Positions 16,258 to 25,045 of a stretch of DNA of 61,997 bases are shown piece by piece. The stretch is from an uncultured Merdimonas sp. Lineage in GTDB: Bacteria; Bacillota; Clostridia; Lachnospirales; Lachnospiraceae. A model generated the notes under the pieces. The model searched no databases, had not been told where the DNA came from, and was given only the letters and a program-made list of their open reading frames with translations. The position numbers and the translations under genes were made by a program. Each line of letters starts with the position of its first letter. Positions within the stretch are counted from its first letter, which is position 1. Location of the stretch: assembly GCA_944375745.1 (NCBI GenBank), contig CALWAV010000064.1:1-61997 (forward strand), read 5' to 3'.

Positions 16258-18195
16258 TTACTCCTTTTCTTCTCCGTCTTCCGCCGGCTCTGCCGCCTCA
16301 GCTCCGTCCGCTTCTGCGTCATCCGGCTCTTCGGCGTCTTCTCCTTCCAGCTCCACATCCTCCAGATCATCCAGCTCTTCATCCAGTGCCGCAAGCTCCT
16401 CTGCCTGAGCCTTTTTCTTCTTATTCTTTCTGCGAAGCACCACGATCACCACCGCAATGGCTATAATGAGAATCAGAGGCACCAGAACATACCAGAGCTT
16501 AAAGCCGCCGCCCTGGTCCGTCATCATGGGATCTTCCATCATTCCCATATCCATCTCCGGATAATAAGGCTCTGTCACATAGAGATTCATTTCTTTTTCC
16601 ACCGTGGTAGCCTCACCGGCTTCATCCTCGAAGGTAATCTCTATTTTTACAATGCCCTCATCCATAGTAGCTGCCGCGCCTGTCAGGTAAGCATCCACGT
16701 TTCCTGTGGCGCCCGGAGCAATATTACCCAGATAAGTCTCTCCTCCGCTTATGGAATCCGCCACAAATCTTACGGTCGTATTGTAAAGCTGTGTCTTTCC
16801 GATATTGTAGACACTGAACATAACGTTGGCTTCTGAGCCAACCTCTATAGATTCCGGCATCACTTCGATGCTGCTGGTGTCAATTCTGGCCTCCTGGCGG
16901 ACCGGAATTGATACGCTGGCCGTATTCTCGTAGGAATTGACATTCTCGTCCTCATAATTCATGGTCACATTCACCACATAGGGCTTCTGGGACAAGTCTG
17001 CCCGGGCCTCCATCTCCATGGAAATATCCTTTGTAGCGCCCGGCGCTATCTGATCTACAAACACGGTGCTGGAGCCTGCTGTGGGCAGGAAAGCAGCCGC
17101 CACATAGGTGGTATCCGTGCTCTCGCTGGCTGCCTGAATATCAAACACCATATTCTTGACTGCCGTAGCCTTGGATGTATTCTGCAGATGAAGAGTCAGC
17201 GTAAAGGTCTGGCCCGCGTGAACCGTCTCCGGATTCGTGGAAAAGCCTGTGACAATCACACGGGGAGTAGAAGCCTTGCCATCCGCAGACACGCCCGTGG
17301 TTCCCACAACCTTCACATAGGAAGTCAGCGTCACGCTGGTCAGTGTATCATTTTCATCCTCATAAGAAACAACAAAATTAATCGGCACATAACCGCTGGG
17401 CGCGTCCTTTCTGGTCTTCAGCGTCCAGGTCAGCTCCCGGCGTCTGTCCATATCAGAACCGCCGTTGTCCGTTCCCGGCAGGCCCTCGATAGTCTGGCTG
17501 TAGTTGGAGGTCTCGATTTCAAAGGGCCATGTGGCCGCGTCCTGGCTGATCTGAGGCGTCACCACCACATGATCCACCCAGTTCCGTCCCATATTGACCA
17601 CCGGAAGAACCACATTCACATACTGGCCCGCGTTCGCCACCGGAGTCACCCAGTTTCCGCCGATCATGATGTTGCTGTTTGTGGTGGAAGGCTGGGGCTC
17701 TTCCTCGGGGGTGTCGGGAGTCTCCGATTTTACCGCATATGCGTCCAGCTGAGCCTTGACATCGCTCTCAAAAGTGTCCAGGTTGCTGTCATACATTTCG
17801 CCAGTCAGCGTTCCGCCCAGCTCATTGGGCTTGCTGATATCGCCAACCATGCTCTGAAGATACTGCAGAGCTGTCTCACCATTGCCCGCCGCCTCAATCT
17901 GGGCTTTCTTTATATTATAGTGGCTAATCAGTACTTTTTTCAGGGTTATCTTCTGGCTGTCAGAAACCGGTGTTCCCAGCTCTTCGCCTCCGCCCCCTGA
18001 ACCGCCCGTTCCGGGCTCCTGAGAACCACTTGTTTCCTTTGTCTGAGCGGCAGAGCCTGTTCCCGTGCCTTCCAGAGTCTGAGGCGCCGCTGCCTCCGCC
18101 TTCATGGACTGCCATCCGAATCCCGCGGAAGGAACCGCAAGCGCGGCGCACAGGGCCAGCAGCAGTGCTTTCTTTGCTAATCCAAGGTTTCTCAT
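16258..18195 (-). CDS. Secreted, membrane-anchored multi-domain protein with CARDB-like repeats
   Basis: A 645-aa surface protein with an N-terminal signal peptide (KKALLLALCAALAVPSAGFG). A Gly/Ser/Thr-rich linker follows, then a helical segment at about 75-150 and several Ig-like beta domains of CARDB/NEW3 type. The repeated block resembles PRVIVTGFSTNPETVHAGQ and TSSIEVMPESIEVGSEA, with G-Q-T-F/V-M-F patterns. One membrane segment lies near 570-590 (LWYVLVPLILIIAIAVVIVV). The tail has a KKKKAQ stop-transfer and a strongly acidic C-terminus rich in Glu and Asp. Lying between the ATPase and the permease genes, it is probably the extracytoplasmic partner of the transporter. Function beyond that is unknown. 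Confidence 0.82.
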   Translation of the reverse strand: MRNLGLAKKALLLALCAALAVPSAGFGWQSMKAEAAAPQTLEGTGTGSAAQTKETSGSQEPGTGGSGGGGEELGTPVSDSQKITLKKVLISHYNIKKAQIEAAGNGETALQYLQSMVGDISKPNELGGTLTGEMYDSNLDTFESDVKAQLDAYAVKSETPDTPEEEPQPSTTNSNIMIGGNWVTPVANAGQYVNVVLPVVNMGRNWVDHVVVTPQISQDAATWPFEIETSNYSQTIEGLPGTDNGGSDMDRRRELTWTLKTRKDAPSGYVPINFVVSYEDENDTLTSVTLTSYVKVVGTTGVSADGKASTPRVIVTGFSTNPETVHAGQTFTLTLHLQNTSKATAVKNMVFDIQAASESTDTTYVAAAFLPTAGSSTVFVDQIAPGATKDISMEMEARADLSQKPYVVNVTMNYEDENVNSYENTASVSIPVRQEARIDTSSIEVMPESIEVGSEANVMFSVYNIGKTQLYNTTVRFVADSISGGETYLGNIAPGATGNVDAYLTGAAATMDEGIVKIEITFEDEAGEATTVEKEMNLYVTEPYYPEMDMGMMEDPMMTDQGGGFKLWYVLVPLILIIAIAVVIVVLRRKNKKKKAQAEELAALDEELDDLEDVELEGEDAEEPDDAEADGAEAAEPAEDGEEKE

Positions 18196-18917
18196 TTTCT
18201 TTCTACCTCCCCTTTTCCTCGATTGTCTTCTATCTGTACGATCTTGCCGTCGATAATGTGGAATATTCTGTCAGCAAAGCTGGCCAGATGATTGTCGTGG
18301 GTAACCATGACCAGGGTCTGATTCTGCTCTCTCACGATCTTTTTCATCAGTTCCATGACCTCGGCTGACGTGTTGGAGTCCAGATTTCCTGTGGGCTCAT
18401 CCGCGAAAATGATTTCCGGATCCACCACCAGCGCCCTTGCCACGCCCACGCGCTGCTGCTGGCCTCCTGACATCTCATTGGGTCTGTGGCTTTTATGCTT
18501 GGACAGGCCTACCAGATCCAGAATCTTATCCGCTTTCTCCAGCCGTTCCTTTCTCGGAACGCCCCGGAACATCAGCGGCAGAGCCACATTTTCCACCGCG
18601 TTCATGGTCCCCAGCAGATTGAAGGACTGAAAGATAAAACCCACGTGTTCCCGCCGGAACCGGACCAGCTGACTCTCATTCAGCGTTTCCAGATGGGTGC
18701 CGCTTATGACAATCTCGCCCTTCGTGGGCTTCTCCAGCCCGGCCAGCATGTTCAGCATCGTGGATTTTCCCGAGCCGGACGGGCCCACAATCGAACAGAA
18801 TTCTCCCCTGTAAATATTCAGGCTCACTCCGTTCAGAGCCCTCACTCTGTTCTCGCCTATCCGGTAAATCTTGTACAGGTTTCTCACCTGAATCACAGCT
18901 TCTCTTTTCTGTGCCAT
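18192..18917 (-). CDS. ABC transporter ATP-binding protein (MacB/LolD-type)
   Basis: A 241-aa ATPase with Walker A GPSGSGKST, Q-loop FIFQSFNL, signature MSGGQQQR, Walker B EIIFADEPTGNLDS and the H-loop MVTHD. The EPTGNLDS and LAGLEKPTKGEI features place it with the MacB/LolD/FtsE class that pairs with FtsX-type permeases. Its stop overlaps the start of the secreted protein by 4 bp (ATGA). It is the first gene of the three-gene operon. Confidence 0.95.
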   Translation of the reverse strand: MAQKREAVIQVRNLYKIYRIGENRVRALNGVSLNIYRGEFCSIVGPSGSGKSTMLNMLAGLEKPTKGEIVISGTHLETLNESQLVRFRREHVGFIFQSFNLLGTMNAVENVALPLMFRGVPRKERLEKADKILDLVGLSKHKSHRPNEMSGGQQQRVGVARALVVDPEIIFADEPTGNLDSNTSAEVMELMKKIVREQNQTLVMVTHDNHLASFADRIFHIIDGKIVQIEDNRGKGEVERK

Positions 18918-18987
18918 TTTCCTATTCTCCCGGTTCCGCAGAATTGATTTTCCAGCAATTCTACCATATCTTGTATCATATGATCTC

Positions 18988-19001
18988 AGTATACCACAAG
19001 C
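18988..19001 (-). promoter_or_regulatory. Possible extended -10 promoter of the ABC operon
   Basis: Minus-strand TGG-TATACT (TATACT at 18988-18993) gives an extended -10 about 70 bp ahead of the ATPase start. No convincing -35 box is present. Confidence 0.35.
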
Positions 19002-19087
19002 ATTTCTGAAAAACTATTTAAGAATTCTTTAATATTATGCTTAGAAAATTCCCGGACGCCGCCTGCCGCCCTGCGCGCCCCGGGCAT

Positions 19088-19128
19088 AAAAAATCCCGGG
19101 ATCCTTTTTCCGGATTCCGGGATTTTTT
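19088..19128 (-). terminator. Terminator of glyA
   Basis: AAAAAATCCCGG (19088-19099) pairs with CCGGGATTTTTT (19117-19128). On the minus strand the stem ends in a T-run, 10 bp past the glyA stop. The symmetry would also allow termination in the other direction. Confidence 0.85.
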
Positions 19129-19137
19129 ACGTTCTAA

Positions 19138-20379
19138 TTACATATCCAGCGGATATTTGTCAGTCAGGCTCTTCACCAAAGCCTTGGCTTTTTCTGTGGC
19201 GCTCTCCCCTTCTTTAATCAGCATGGCAATCGCTTCCGCTATCGTCTCCATATCCTCCTCCTTCAATCCACGAGAGGTCACAGCCGGCGTTCCGAGCCGG
19301 ATGCCGCTGGTCACAAAAGCTGACTTGGGATCGTTGGGGATTGTATTCTTATTTGCTGTGATATTGGCTGCATCCAGAAGATGCTCCACATCCTTTCCGG
19401 TCAGATCGAAGGGAGTCAGATCCACCAGCATCAGATGATTGTCTGTGCCTCCGGACACAATCTTAATGCCTCTGTCCATCAGCCCCTTGCAGAGCGCCTG
19501 GGCGTTCTTCACTACCTGCTTCTGATATTCCTTATATTCCGGCTTCAGCGCCTCTTCAAAGCAGACAGCCTTTGCCGCAATCACATGCATCAGGGGACCT
19601 CCCTGGATGCCCGGAAATACGGCCTTGTTAAAGTTGAACTTTTTCGCAGTCTCGGCGTCTGACATAATCATGCCGCCCCGGGGTCCGCGCAGGGTCTTGT
19701 GGGTCGTGGTAGTAGTCACATGAGCATAGGGAATCGGGCTGGGATGAAGGCCTGCCGCAACCAGGCCGGCGATGTGGGCAATATCTACCATCAGATACGC
19801 TCCCACCTCATCCGCTATCTCACGGAACCGCTTGAAATCCAGGGTCCGGGCATAAGCACTGGCGCCTGCGATGATCATTTTCGGCCGGCACTCCAAAGCA
19901 ATGCGGCGGATTTCATCATAATCCAGCACACCGTCATCATTGACTCCATAGGGAACCACATTAAAATAGGTTCCAGAGAAGTTGGCAGGGCTTCCATGAG
20001 TCAGATGTCCTCCGTGAGCCAGATTCTGTCCCATGATCGTATCTCCCGGCTTCAGCATGGCGAACTGCACAGCCATGTTTGCCTGGGCGCCGGAATGGGG
20101 CTGTACATTTACATACTCGCAGCCGAAAATCTTTTTTGCTCTTTCAATCGCCAGATTTTCCACCACGTCTACGCATTCACAGCCGCCGTAGTATCTTTTT
20201 CCGGGATAACCTTCCGCGTATTTATTGGTTAAGGGGCTTCCCATGGCGGCCATCACTGCCTTGGATACCCAGTTTTCTGACGCAATCAGCTCAATATGGC
20301 TGTTCTGGCGGCTCATCTCCGCCTCGATCGCAGCGGCAATCTCCGGATCAGCCGCCTTCACTTCCTCTAATGAATACAT
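19138..20379 (-). CDS. glyA: Serine hydroxymethyltransferase
   Basis: A 413-aa PLP enzyme that converts serine and tetrahydrofolate to glycine and methylene-tetrahydrofolate, supplying one-carbon units for thymidylate and purines. Diagnostic blocks are [55 protein letters not shown] and the PLP-lysine motif [14 protein letters not shown]. The true start is MYSLEEV at 20379 with AGGAGGAAG upstream; an ATG 75 bp earlier lies in the leader. It has its own promoter and terminator. Confidence 0.97.
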   Translation of the reverse strand: MYSLEEVKAADPEIAAAIEAEMSRQNSHIELIASENWVSKAVMAAMGSPLTNKYAEGYPGKRYYGGCECVDVVENLAIERAKKIFGCEYVNVQPHSGAQANMAVQFAMLKPGDTIMGQNLAHGGHLTHGSPANFSGTYFNVVPYGVNDDGVLDYDEIRRIALECRPKMIIAGASAYARTLDFKRFREIADEVGAYLMVDIAHIAGLVAAGLHPSPIPYAHVTTTTTHKTLRGPRGGMIMSDAETAKKFNFNKAVFPGIQGGPLMHVIAAKAVCFEEALKPEYKEYQKQVVKNAQALCKGLMDRGIKIVSGGTDNHLMLVDLTPFDLTGKDVEHLLDAANITANKNTIPNDPKSAFVTSGIRLGTPAVTSRGLKEEDMETIAEAIAMLIKEGESATEKAKALVKSLTDKYPLDM

Positions 20380-20462
20380 CTCGCTTCCTCCTGTGCTTTT
20401 CCTGCGGCCCGTTCCTCTGTGTCTTTCTATAGCGCACATTTGTCTTCGCCGCATATAATGCC

Positions 20463-20491
20463 ATTATATTAGACACACATGAAAAAAGCAA
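20463..20491 (-). promoter_or_regulatory. Promoter of glyA
   Basis: Minus-strand TTGCTT (20486-20491), 17 bp, TATAAT (20463-20468). It leaves a leader of about 75 nt before the glyA ATG. I see no recognisable riboswitch in that leader. Confidence 0.65.
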
Positions 20492-20503
20492 GTATTTTTT
20501 CTT

Positions 20504-20542
20504 GAAAAAAAGAGAAGCCCCGGCTTTCCCCTGAGCTTCTCT
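20504..20542 (-). terminator. Terminator of the Wzz-like gene
   Basis: On the minus strand AGAGAAGC (20535-20542) pairs with GCTTCTCT (20511-20518), followed by TTTTTTTC. It lies about 60 bp beyond the stop. Confidence 0.82.
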
Positions 20543-20600
20543 CTCATTTTATTCTTATTTATTTTCGGGATATGTCCTGTTTCCCCGGATTTCATCAAAT

Positions 20601-22085
20601 CTACAGCACTACCACGCCCAGAACCTGAACGTTTCTGTCGTCTGCCAGAGCCTTTTCCTTTTTGATCAGCTTCGTGTAAGAAGCACCTTTCTTTTCCAGG
20701 AAAAGCACGCCTTCATAGCTGCCCATGTCCTCCAGAGCTGACGCCTGGAAAATAATGCGCTCATAGGATGACAGGCTTATTCCCTCCAGTTCCGAAGCAA
20801 GCTGCGCAGAAAAGGCTTCTGCCTCTTCCCTGTTCATGGTGCCCGCAAGCATGATTTTTTTCATGCTGCCTTCTCTGGAAACTGCCGTCTTCAGATTGGC
20901 CGCCACAATTTTCAGCTGCTCCTCATAGGTAATATCGGCGTATTCGCCCTCTTCCATCCGCTGCAGCCATTTATCTATAAAGCCAAAGAGCCTCTTCTTT
21001 GCCGGGGCCTTTGTAACCTGTCCCAGAAGCGGCATGCCGAACTCCTCCCGGAAGCTCTCTGTACTCTGCAGCTTTCCGCTCATCAGATAAATCACAACCA
21101 GGATAAACGCTGCCAGGAACGCTCCCAGAACAAGGCCAATTACCGCAAACTTCACTGCTTCCTTCACCGGGCTGTCATAGGTGACAGTCTCTCCGACCAC
21201 AATGGTCTCTCCCTCTTCCTCTACCACAGTCTCAAGCTCTGTCTGCATATTCTTCAGCTGTGTAAAGGTGGAGGTATAGGCATTCAGCACTTCATTCTGG
21301 TAAGACTGGATACTCCTGTCGATGCGTTCTGTCTGTGACTCAGCCAGAAGCGTAACCGTATGAACGGCGATCTGCTCCTGAAGCTGGGCAGAATAATCTG
21401 TCAGCGCGCTCTTGGCCGCTTCCATATAGTCCGCGCATTTTCCGGCGCTTTCTGCTGTAATCTGAATCCGGAATACATTGGGCCTGCTCTCTCCAATGCC
21501 GGCGATCTGAATCTGGGAAGAGCTGCTTCCATCAGAAAGCACATAGTTTTCTTCCATGACAGGAATGTCTTCACTCTCAAAAGAAATCAGATACTGAAGC
21601 TCAGATTCGGAAATATCACGATCTGATCCGAGTATCTCCGCAGCCAGTCTTCCGTCTGTGACGAAATCCTCATAGGCTGTAATCAGACTGTTCCTGTCGG
21701 CCTCACGGGCTCCCTCCACATTCAGATAGAAGCTTAAATTGCCTGTAGCAAGGTTGTAGGGATCCAGCTGCATAATCACTGAATTGTCAATATACTCCCG
21801 CATTCCATCCATTTCCTGCTGCAGGTTTCTGATGGCCAGATTATAGTACTCAATATTGGGATTGGAGATCACTTCGGTCTCCTTTGTCTCCCCATCCTCT
21901 TCCGCAAGAAGCTGCGCTTCCCGCTTTGCCTGATTGCTCTGCACCGTAGACTGATATTTCCAGGCTCCGGCCAGCACCGCCACGATGACCATGGCCGCAA
22001 TGACCCAGCGCCATTTTTTCAGACAGAAAAACAAAAGCTCCGTCAGGCTGATCTCCTTCTCGTAAGGCTCCTGATATTCGTTCAT
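20601..22085 (-). CDS. Wzz-type chain-length protein with a degenerate tyrosine-kinase-like C-terminal domain
   Basis: A 494-aa membrane protein. The N-terminus EISLTELLFFCLKKW leads into a membrane segment near residues 30-46, as in Wzz/CapA polysaccharide co-polymerases. A long extracytoplasmic helical region follows, with a second membrane segment near 320-345 (AVIGLVLGAFLAAFILVV). The cytosolic C-terminus (about 350-494) looks like a CpsD/BY-kinase P-loop domain that has lost the Walker A motif: KKIMLAGTMNREEAEAF stands where GEGKST is expected, and the end QVLGVVVL matches the usual terminal strand. The start is MNEYQ at 22085 with AGGAGG 7 nt upstream. No polysaccharide genes are adjacent. 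Confidence 0.75.
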   Translation of the reverse strand: MNEYQEPYEKEISLTELLFFCLKKWRWVIAAMVIVAVLAGAWKYQSTVQSNQAKREAQLLAEEDGETKETEVISNPNIEYYNLAIRNLQQEMDGMREYIDNSVIMQLDPYNLATGNLSFYLNVEGAREADRNSLITAYEDFVTDGRLAAEILGSDRDISESELQYLISFESEDIPVMEENYVLSDGSSSSQIQIAGIGESRPNVFRIQITAESAGKCADYMEAAKSALTDYSAQLQEQIAVHTVTLLAESQTERIDRSIQSYQNEVLNAYTSTFTQLKNMQTELETVVEEEGETIVVGETVTYDSPVKEAVKFAVIGLVLGAFLAAFILVVIYLMSGKLQSTESFREEFGMPLLGQVTKAPAKKRLFGFIDKWLQRMEEGEYADITYEEQLKIVAANLKTAVSREGSMKKIMLAGTMNREEAEAFSAQLASELEGISLSSYERIIFQASALEDMGSYEGVLFLEKKGASYTKLIKKEKALADDRNVQVLGVVVL

Positions 22086-22192
22086 ATTTTTTCCTCCTGC
22101 TATCACTTGTTCCGCGTGACATAGATAATTTATTATAGCCTATTTGCAGCAAAATAGCAACCGGGTTTTCCGGCCCTCTGCCGACTCCTTTC

Positions 22193-22221
22193 TTGACAGT
22201 CCTTTTCCGACCGCCTATAAT
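22193..22221 (+). promoter_or_regulatory. Consensus promoter of the radical SAM / DUF4364 unit
   Basis: TTGACA (22193-22198), exactly 17 bp, TATAAT (22216-22221): a perfect sigma-A consensus. The leader to the TTG start is about 35 nt. Confidence 0.85.
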
Positions 22222-22262
22222 TGTCTTTGAAAATGACAGACATTAAAAAGGAGTGTGCGCGT

Positions 22263-23180
22263 TTGACAGACAGCCGCTATCGTTCCCTGAATGACGCTCT
22301 CCGGGAGCGTTTTGGAGAAAAACTGTATAAACTGACCCTGAACGGCGGCTGCACCTGTCCGAACCGGGACGGAACTTTGGGCACCCGCGGCTGCATCTTC
22401 TGCAGCGAAGGCGGTTCCGGGGAATTTGCCGCAAGCCCTCTGCTCTCTGTCAGAGAGCAGATTGAGGATGGGAAAAGACGTCTGGCAGGGAAAAGGCCGG
22501 TGCGTAAATATATCGCCTATTTTCAGGCATATACAAACACCTACGCCCCCATAGATCATCTGCGGCGCATCTTTACGGAGGCAGTTTCCTGTCCGGAAAC
22601 TGCTGTCCTGTCCATCGCCACCAGGCCTGACTGCCTGGGGCCGGATGTGCTCTCCCTTCTGGAGGAGCTGAACCGCGTCAAGCCCGTCTGGGTAGAGCTG
22701 GGACTGCAGACCATCCATGAAAAGACTGCCGCCTTTATCCGGCGGGGTTATTCTCTTCCGGTCTTCGACCGGGCCATGGAGGAACTGGATAAGCGGGGGA
22801 TTGAGACCGTGGTCCACACCATCCTGGGCCTTCCCGGAGAGACAGATGAGATGATGCTGGATACTGTCCGATATGTGAGCCATACAAAGGCTGCCGGCAT
22901 AAAGCTGCAGCTCCTGCATATATTAAAACATACAGATCTGGCCGATTACTATGAACGGACAGGCTTTCATGTCCTTTCCAGAGACGAATATGTGGATCTG
23001 GTCATCCGATGTCTGGAGGTCTGCCGTCCGGATCTGGTCATTCACCGTCTGACCGGCGACGGCCCGAAAGATCTTCTGATCGCGCCGGAATGGAGCCAGG
23101 CCAAGCGCCAGGTTCTGAACGAAATCCATAAGGAACTGAAACGACGGGACACCTTTCAGGGCCGTCTGTACGTTCCCTAG
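22263..23180 (+). CDS. TIGR01212-family radical SAM protein (YhcC-like)
   Basis: A 305-aa radical SAM protein. The cluster-binding cysteines lie in the N-terminal segment GGCTCPNRDGTLGTRGCIFC, followed by SEGGSGEF. Other family blocks are YFQAYTNTYAP, IATRPDCLGPDVL, VELGLQTIHEKTAAFIRRGY, THTILGLPGET and LQLLHILKHTDLA. The reaction of this subfamily is not established; the fold resembles the Elp3/HemN-like group. I placed the start at the TTG at 22263, 8 nt after AAGGAG, because homologues begin with a similar RYRSLNDAL-type sequence. Upstream in-frame ATG/TTG codons lie between promoter and ribosome-binding site. Confidence 0.9.
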   Translation: MTDSRYRSLNDALRERFGEKLYKLTLNGGCTCPNRDGTLGTRGCIFCSEGGSGEFAASPLLSVREQIEDGKRRLAGKRPVRKYIAYFQAYTNTYAPIDHLRRIFTEAVSCPETAVLSIATRPDCLGPDVLSLLEELNRVKPVWVELGLQTIHEKTAAFIRRGYSLPVFDRAMEELDKRGIETVVHTILGLPGETDEMMLDTVRYVSHTKAAGIKLQLLHILKHTDLADYYERTGFHVLSRDEYVDLVIRCLEVCRPDLVIHRLTGDGPKDLLIAPEWSQAKRQVLNEIHKELKRRDTFQGRLYVP

Positions 23181-23261
23181 GATTTCCGTATCCGGAATGC
23201 TTTCGCATCCGGCAGTCCTGATGCCGGGGCGCAGGACATGATTGATGAAAGGAGCATCCTT

Positions 23262-23774
23262 ATGGCTGATACCTTTACCCTTTACAAACTGATTATCCTT
23301 TACCTGCTGGACAAGGTAAACTTTCCCATGAGCAACGCCCAGCTGTCCGAATTTATTCTGGAAAAGGAGTACACCGACTATTTTACCGTTCAGACCGCTT
23401 TGTCTGAGCTGAGCGAGACAGGCCTTCTCAAGGTAAAAACCGTCCGCAACACTTCTCTGTACCGGATTACGGAAGAGGGGCAGAAAACCCTGTCTTACTT
23501 CCTGAATAAAATTTCTCCCGCCATCCGGGAAGAGATTGATTCCTTTCTGAAAGAGCACAGCTATGAGCTGCGCAATGAAATCTCCACTCCGGCAGATTAC
23601 TACCGGACAGATTCGGGAGAATACGCGGCCCGCTGCCGCGTGCTGGAGCGGGACAGTGTCCTGATTGATCTGACTCTGACCGTTCCTGTAAAGGAACAGG
23701 CAGAAGCTATCTGCAGCCACTGGCGGGGCAAAAGCCAGAGCCTTTACGCCGCTATCATAAAAGAGCTGCTGTAA
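23262..23774 (+). CDS. DUF4364 family protein
   Basis: A 170-aa protein of a family common in Clostridia. The N-terminal half reads like a winged-helix: LYKLIILYLLDKVNFPMSN, then LSEFILEKEYTDYFTVQ, then LSELSETGLLKVKTV and YRITEEGQKTL. A second alpha/beta part follows. The start at 23262 has AAGGAG 8 nt upstream. It lies 81 bp after the radical SAM gene, with no separate promoter seen, and is followed by a strong terminator. A role as a DNA-binding regulator is inference from the wing-helix pattern. Confidence 0.85.
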   Translation: MADTFTLYKLIILYLLDKVNFPMSNAQLSEFILEKEYTDYFTVQTALSELSETGLLKVKTVRNTSLYRITEEGQKTLSYFLNKISPAIREEIDSFLKEHSYELRNEISTPADYYRTDSGEYAARCRVLERDSVLIDLTLTVPVKEQAEAICSHWRGKSQSLYAAIIKELL

Positions 23775-23785
23775 AGCTGCAGAAA

Positions 23786-23864
23786 AGAGGAAGCCGCAGA
23801 AAAGCCCGGAGCGCCAGACCTGTATCAGGTCCGGTGCTCCAGCTTTCTGCGGCTTCTTTTTTCT
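23786..23864. terminator. Bidirectional terminator between DUF4364 and AI-2E permease genes
   Basis: GAAGCCGCAGAAA (23790-23802) pairs perfectly with TTTCTGCGGCTTC (23844-23856), followed by TTTTTTC. An inner stem GGAGC.../...GCTCC sits in the loop. The convergent gene on the minus strand ends at 23890. Confidence 0.85.
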
Positions 23865-23889
23865 TTTTCCGCTTTTCTCTGCCCTCTCT

Positions 23890-25008
23890 TTACCGGTCTT
23901 TCCGGTACCGGTCCAGGCCTTGCGCCAGCGTCTTCACGTCTGAAATCAAATCATCGAAAGCTCCCGACTCATAAAGGCTGATCAGAATCATTCCTACAGG
24001 AACCGCGATGATCATGGCCAGAATTCCGCCCACCTTGTAGCCGATAAACATACAGAACAGCGTAGCCAGAGGATTCAATCCTATCGTATCGCCCACAATC
24101 TTGGGCTGGATCAGCTGGCGCACCAGCTGGCTTACCAGATAGATGATGATAAGCCCCACTGCGAACTCATAATCCGCGCTCAGAATTTTCAGCACCGCCC
24201 AGGGAATCAGGGCTGTTCCGGTTCCCAAAAACGGCAGGAAATCCAGAATCGCAATCAGGATCGCGAACAGCACCGCGTAATTGATTCTCAAAATCCAGAA
24301 TCCAATCAGAAGAATCAGCGCCACCACGCCCATGATTTTAAACTGTGCCTTAAAGTAGCCGCCTACCGCCTTTTTGAAATTTCCGGTGATAAAACGCCAC
24401 TTTGAGCGGAGAGATTCCGGCGTATGCTCTCTGACCCACTGAATAATCTTTTCCCTCTCAGCAATAAAGAAATACGCGGAAAGCACAGCAAAAATAATGT
24501 TTACCAATGCATTGGGAATATTTCTGGCGATGCTTCCCGCCGCTGCCGCCGCAGGAGTGCCGATGGTACTCACCACATTTCCAAGGGAATCTGTCAGCGA
24601 CTCAATCAGCCTCGAAAGGCTCTGGGTCAGATCCGGCGGAAAACGGGATACGATTCCCTGCAGATTATCCTCTGTCTCCGCCAAATCCTGAAGCAGGGAA
24701 TTGTAAAGCTCCGGAATGGTCCCGATAAATCCGTAAATTTCCCGCACAATCCTGGAAATCGCAAAATAGCCGCCCAGCACCACCAGGGCCACCGCCCCGA
24801 TAATAATCAGCATGGAACTGTGCTTCCGGACAATTTTCATCCGTTTCTCCATAAACCGGACCAGAGGATTCGCGATCATGGCGATGATCCACCCGACAAC
24901 CAGAGGCATAAAAAACACCAGAAGTCTCGGGAGCAGCAGACAGACCAGAATCACTGCTGCCAGAAACAATAAAATGTTTACGAAGCTCTTCATATACTTG
25001 CTGTTCAT
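23890..25008 (-). CDS. AI-2E family transporter (YtvI-like)
   Basis: A 372-aa integral membrane protein with the family layout: two N-terminal segments (VNILLFLAAVILVCLLLPRL and VVGWIIAMIANPLV), a helix-rich extracytoplasmic region, then a C-terminal bundle of segments containing DFLPFLGTGTALIPWA, QLIQPKIVGDTIGLNPLAT and GGILAMIIAVPVGM. Family members have been linked to AI-2 export and, as YtvI, to sporulation; which applies here cannot be told from sequence. It is the last gene before the shared terminator. Confidence 0.88.
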   Translation of the reverse strand: MNSKYMKSFVNILLFLAAVILVCLLLPRLLVFFMPLVVGWIIAMIANPLVRFMEKRMKIVRKHSSMLIIIGAVALVVLGGYFAISRIVREIYGFIGTIPELYNSLLQDLAETEDNLQGIVSRFPPDLTQSLSRLIESLTDSLGNVVSTIGTPAAAAAGSIARNIPNALVNIIFAVLSAYFFIAEREKIIQWVREHTPESLRSKWRFITGNFKKAVGGYFKAQFKIMGVVALILLIGFWILRINYAVLFAILIAILDFLPFLGTGTALIPWAVLKILSADYEFAVGLIIIYLVSQLVRQLIQPKIVGDTIGLNPLATLFCMFIGYKVGGILAMIIAVPVGMILISLYESGAFDDLISDVKTLAQGLDRYRKDR

Positions 25009-25045
25009 GCTACCACCCTGTCTTCCCTATAGGCTTTTCTTTCGG

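Noticed and set aside
19138-20455. Riboswitch in the glyA or methyltransferase leaders
   Set aside because: The leaders are short (about 75 nt) and show no recognisable glycine, SAM or T-box core.
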